Source of the DNA: Tuberibacillus calidus DSM 17572 | GTDB taxonomy: Bacteria; Bacillota; Bacilli; Bacillales; Sporolactobacillaceae | Assembly: GCF_000430685.1 (NCBI RefSeq) | Contig: NZ_AUMM01000032.1 | Span: 1-43,769, forward strand | DNA length: 43,769 nt | Reading direction: 5' to 3' | In this document: piece after piece, positions 42,325-43,769 of the stretch | How the letters are laid out: every line of letters begins with the position of its first letter | How positions within the stretch are numbered: the stretch's first letter is position 1 | Program-made: the position numbers and the translations under genes | The notes under the pieces: generated by a model | Seen by the model: the letters and a program-made list of their open reading frames with translations, nothing else | Told to the model about the DNA's origin: nothing | Databases searched by the model: none

Positions 42325-43230
42325 TTATCCCTTCACCGAACCCGCCGCCAAGCCTTCTATAATCCGGTCACTCAGGAAAATATAAGCGATTAAGATCGGC
42401 AAAATGCTAATGACTAACGTTGCCCCGATGGCTCCCCAATCGGTTAAGTATTGTCCGACAAAATTATTAACACCAACCGTTAACGTCTTCCATTTCTCCG
42501 AATTGATAAACGTGTTGACAAACACGAATTCATTCCAATTGTAAATCATGTTAATAATAGCGGTCGTTGACAACACCGGAGCGGTCATCGGAAGGGTGAT
42601 TCGGAAAAATAACAGGTGAACGGAACAACCGTCCATAATCGCCGCCTCTTCGATTTCCCTCGGCAAGCTTTTATAAAAGCCTAATAAAATCATGACCGTA
42701 ATCGGCAAATTAAAGGTCACATAGGAAATGATGATGGACAACGGATTATTAATTAAATGGGCATGGTTAAAAATGTTGAATAAAGGGATTAAAGTTGAAT
42801 GCAGAGGAATCATGTAGGCGGCCATGAACAAGGCCAAGATGAAACCTTTTAATTTCCACTGCATGCGGGTCAGGGCAAATGTGACAAAGCTAGCCAAAAT
42901 CAAAGTCAGTACGACCGCGACAATGGTATACCACACGCTATTAAAAAAGTAACTTTTAATATTCCCAGTCGTCCAAGCGTCAACATAATTCGACCATTGC
43001 GGATGTTTAGGTAAAGCAAAAGGGCTCATCCCAAAGACTTCTTGATTGGTTTTTAAAGATAGTTCAAACAACCATATGAGTGGGTAAATTTGTAAAATGG
43101 CAATGGCTATTAGTACGATATATAACAGACCCATCCCGGCTTTTTTTAATGCTGTCGGTTTTATTCGTTTAGGTGCAGGTAAAACAGGAGTGGATGACAT
43201 ATCTACCTTTGCGGTTTCCATTTGATTCAT
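42325..43230 (-). CDS. Sugar ABC transporter permease, MalG/LacG type (CUT1)
   Basis: This 301-residue membrane subunit of a carbohydrate ABC importer is probably for xylo-oligosaccharides, given its neighbours. It has an N-terminal soluble part (MNQMETAKVDMSSTPVLPAP), a helix ending LQIYPLIWLFELSLKTNQEV, and the EAA motif FYKSLPREIEEAAIMDGCSV followed by HLLFFRITLPM. The start ATG 43230 has GAGGGG upstream. Homologous operons place a binding protein and a MalF-type permease before this gene. Here the upstream DNA carries an IS110 element instead, so they are either beyond it or lost. A longer frame reaching 43536 crosses that DNA and is not real. Confidence 0.88.
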   Translation of the reverse strand: MNQMETAKVDMSSTPVLPAPKRIKPTALKKAGMGLLYIVLIAIAILQIYPLIWLFELSLKTNQEVFGMSPFALPKHPQWSNYVDAWTTGNIKSYFFNSVWYTIVAVVLTLILASFVTFALTRMQWKLKGFILALFMAAYMIPLHSTLIPLFNIFNHAHLINNPLSIIISYVTFNLPITVMILLGFYKSLPREIEEAAIMDGCSVHLLFFRITLPMTAPVLSTTAIINMIYNWNEFVFVNTFINSEKWKTLTVGVNNFVGQYLTDWGAIGATLVISILPILIAYIFLSDRIIEGLAAGSVKG

Positions 43231-43319
43231 GGCCTTCACCCCTCGTATAATAAGTTTCAAATCCATGGTTGATGTCAATTTCCAGTTCATTATTGCACAT
43301 TGACAAGTGAATAGAGATT

Positions 43320-43349
43320 TTTGTCTTCCGGGCGAGCCCGGAAGACAAA
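43320..43349. other. 14-bp perfect hairpin near the IS110 border
   Basis: TTTGTCTTCCGGGC (43320-43333) and GCCCGGAAGACAAA (43336-43349) are exact inverted copies with a 2-bp centre. It has T-rich flanks on one side. It may be the terminator of the genes upstream of the permease, the insertion target of the IS110 element, or part of the element. Confidence 0.6.
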
Positions 43350-43440
43350 TTTCGGACTTGGACGCTTCGCGATATTCCCGGATAATGGTCTTAGGATCGT
43401 TTGGGTCAATGCTTATCACCCCTGTAGCGATGACTACTGA

Positions 43441-43600
43441 GTAAGTCTGCATCCCCAGGTTCTTGCCTGAACGTCTAACCCGTAGGCCGTTCCTCCGGAT
43501 CCCCGTGCTGGAAATGAGCAGTTCCAGGCAGCCCACGGACCGGATGAGTTCTCATACGCGAGGCTGATCGATCGGCAAGCCATCTGGGGATATCCCGAAG
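43441..43600 (+). ncRNA. Candidate bridge RNA region of the IS110 element
   Basis: The stretch before the recombinase gene folds well on paper. ATCCCCAG (43451) pairs with CTGGGGAT (43584) over the whole region. Inside, GTTC/GAAC close one small loop, and CCGTG/CACGG plus CTGGAA/TTCCAG build a stem with an internal loop. IS110 recombinases use such left-end RNAs to recognise donor and target. The limits and strand are inferred. Confidence 0.45.
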
Positions 43601-43642
43601 CGTCCGATGCCATCGATCCTAAAACGGAGAGGAGGAAGCGAC

Positions 43643-43769
43643 ATGCCCTTATTTGTCGGTATTGACGTGAGCTCTAAAAACCTCGAGGCCTGCCTGATGG
43701 ATGCCGCCGGGGAAACGTTGGTCACTCGAACGGTCACCAACAATTTTCCCGGTGCTTCGGAATTGAAAG
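43643..43769 (+). CDS. IS110-family transposase/recombinase, N-terminal part
   Basis: The visible 42 codons begin MPLFVGIDVSSKNLEACLMD and continue GETLVTRTVTNNFPG. This is the N-terminal DEDD (RuvC-like) domain of IS110 recombinases, with the first catalytic Asp in GIDVSSKN. The start is ATG 43643, with GAGAGGAGG about eight bases upstream. The remaining acidic residues and the C-terminal serine domain lie outside the window. A minus-strand frame across 43552-43743 is an antisense shadow. Confidence 0.88.
   Translation, partial: MPLFVGIDVSSKNLEACLMDAAGETLVTRTVTNNFPGASELK

Larger units (their letters stand above)
43350..43769. mobile_element. IS110-family element, left part (runs off right edge)
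   Basis: The recombinase start at 43643 is preceded by about 290 bases without genes, as in the left ends of IS110 elements. The exact border is unknown, because IS110 elements have little or no terminal repeat. I place it after the hairpin at 43320-43349, but it could include that hairpin. Confidence 0.6.

Noticed and set aside
43231-43536. N-terminal extension of the MalG-type permease
   Set aside because: The extension crosses the hairpin and the IS110 leader and contains no transporter-like sequence; ATG 43230 has a good ribosome binding site.
1-43769. tRNA and rRNA genes
   Set aside because: I saw no cloverleaf-like sequences with TTCGA/TTCAA arms and acceptor pairing and no rRNA segments. 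A covariance search (tRNAscan-SE) would settle this.

Overview
The window looks like chromosomal DNA of a low-GC, endospore-forming Firmicute of the Bacillales (Bacillaceae or Sporolactobacillaceae-like). The reasons are strong GGAGG ribosome binding sites with frequent TTG/GTG starts, a Rap-Phr cell-signalling pair, a LicR-type PRD regulator with its PTS operon, a ROK-type XylR with a CAAACAATGT-like operator, and catabolite-repression (cre) logic. I cannot name the species from sequence alone.

Region 1 (1-7374, minus strand) is a type I-B CRISPR-Cas operon in the order cas6-cas8b1-cas7-cas5-cas3-cas4-cas1. The interference genes look complete. cas1 is cut after 67 codons by the end of an IS1182-like element whose transposase runs off the left edge. 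No cas2 and no CRISPR array lie in the window. Region 2 (7375-13863) holds housekeeping and stress genes, all on the minus strand: a DJ-1/PfpI protein, NanE, Pcp overlapping a NUDIX hydrolase, uracil-DNA glycosylase and an M29 aminopeptidase. Just downstream of ung lies a tandem array: the last 53 codons of ung, stop included, are repeated three more times with a 158-160 bp period.

Region 3 (14533-18513) has an aspartate phosphatase (Rap) with a 48-codon Phr pre-peptide overlapping its stop codon, a DUF4362-like lipoprotein, and two DppB/DppC-type permeases without ATPase or binding protein. Region 4 (18767-24262) is a beta-glucoside PTS operon (EIIB-EIIC-EIIA, GH1 6-phospho-beta-glucosidase, LicR-like regulator) with a cre site upstream of the first gene. 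The 970 bp gap after it (24199-25172) contains no gene but carries dispersed palindromic repeats and a 155-bp structured tandem repeat.

Region 5 (25173-30245) contains an acetamidase/formamidase-family protein, an APC permease, a beta-carbonic anhydrase split by a frameshift in a run of seven A, a decayed TnpB (IS605/IS1341-type) remnant with a hairpin at its 3' end, a fragment of a second APC permease, and an aldo/keto reductase. Region 6 (30420-43230) is a xylan/xylose locus: xylFGH (ABC import), xylA and xylB (isomerase and kinase), the divergent repressor xylR, a GH43 beta-xylosidase, YesL, an Axe2-type acetyl-xylooligosaccharide esterase, a CE4 deacetylase and one sugar ABC permease. Together they would import, deacetylate and hydrolyse xylo-oligosaccharides and feed xylose into the pentose phosphate pathway. 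The partner permease and binding protein of the last transporter are not visible, because an IS110-family element occupies the right edge (its recombinase begins at 43643).

Overall the window shows repeated mobile-element wear (IS1182, TnpB relic, IS110), several small repeat families, and frequent intra-operon hairpins. The least ordinary features are the ung 3'-end array, the Rap-Phr pair, the structured tandem repeat at 24.7-25.0 kb, and the cas1 disruption.
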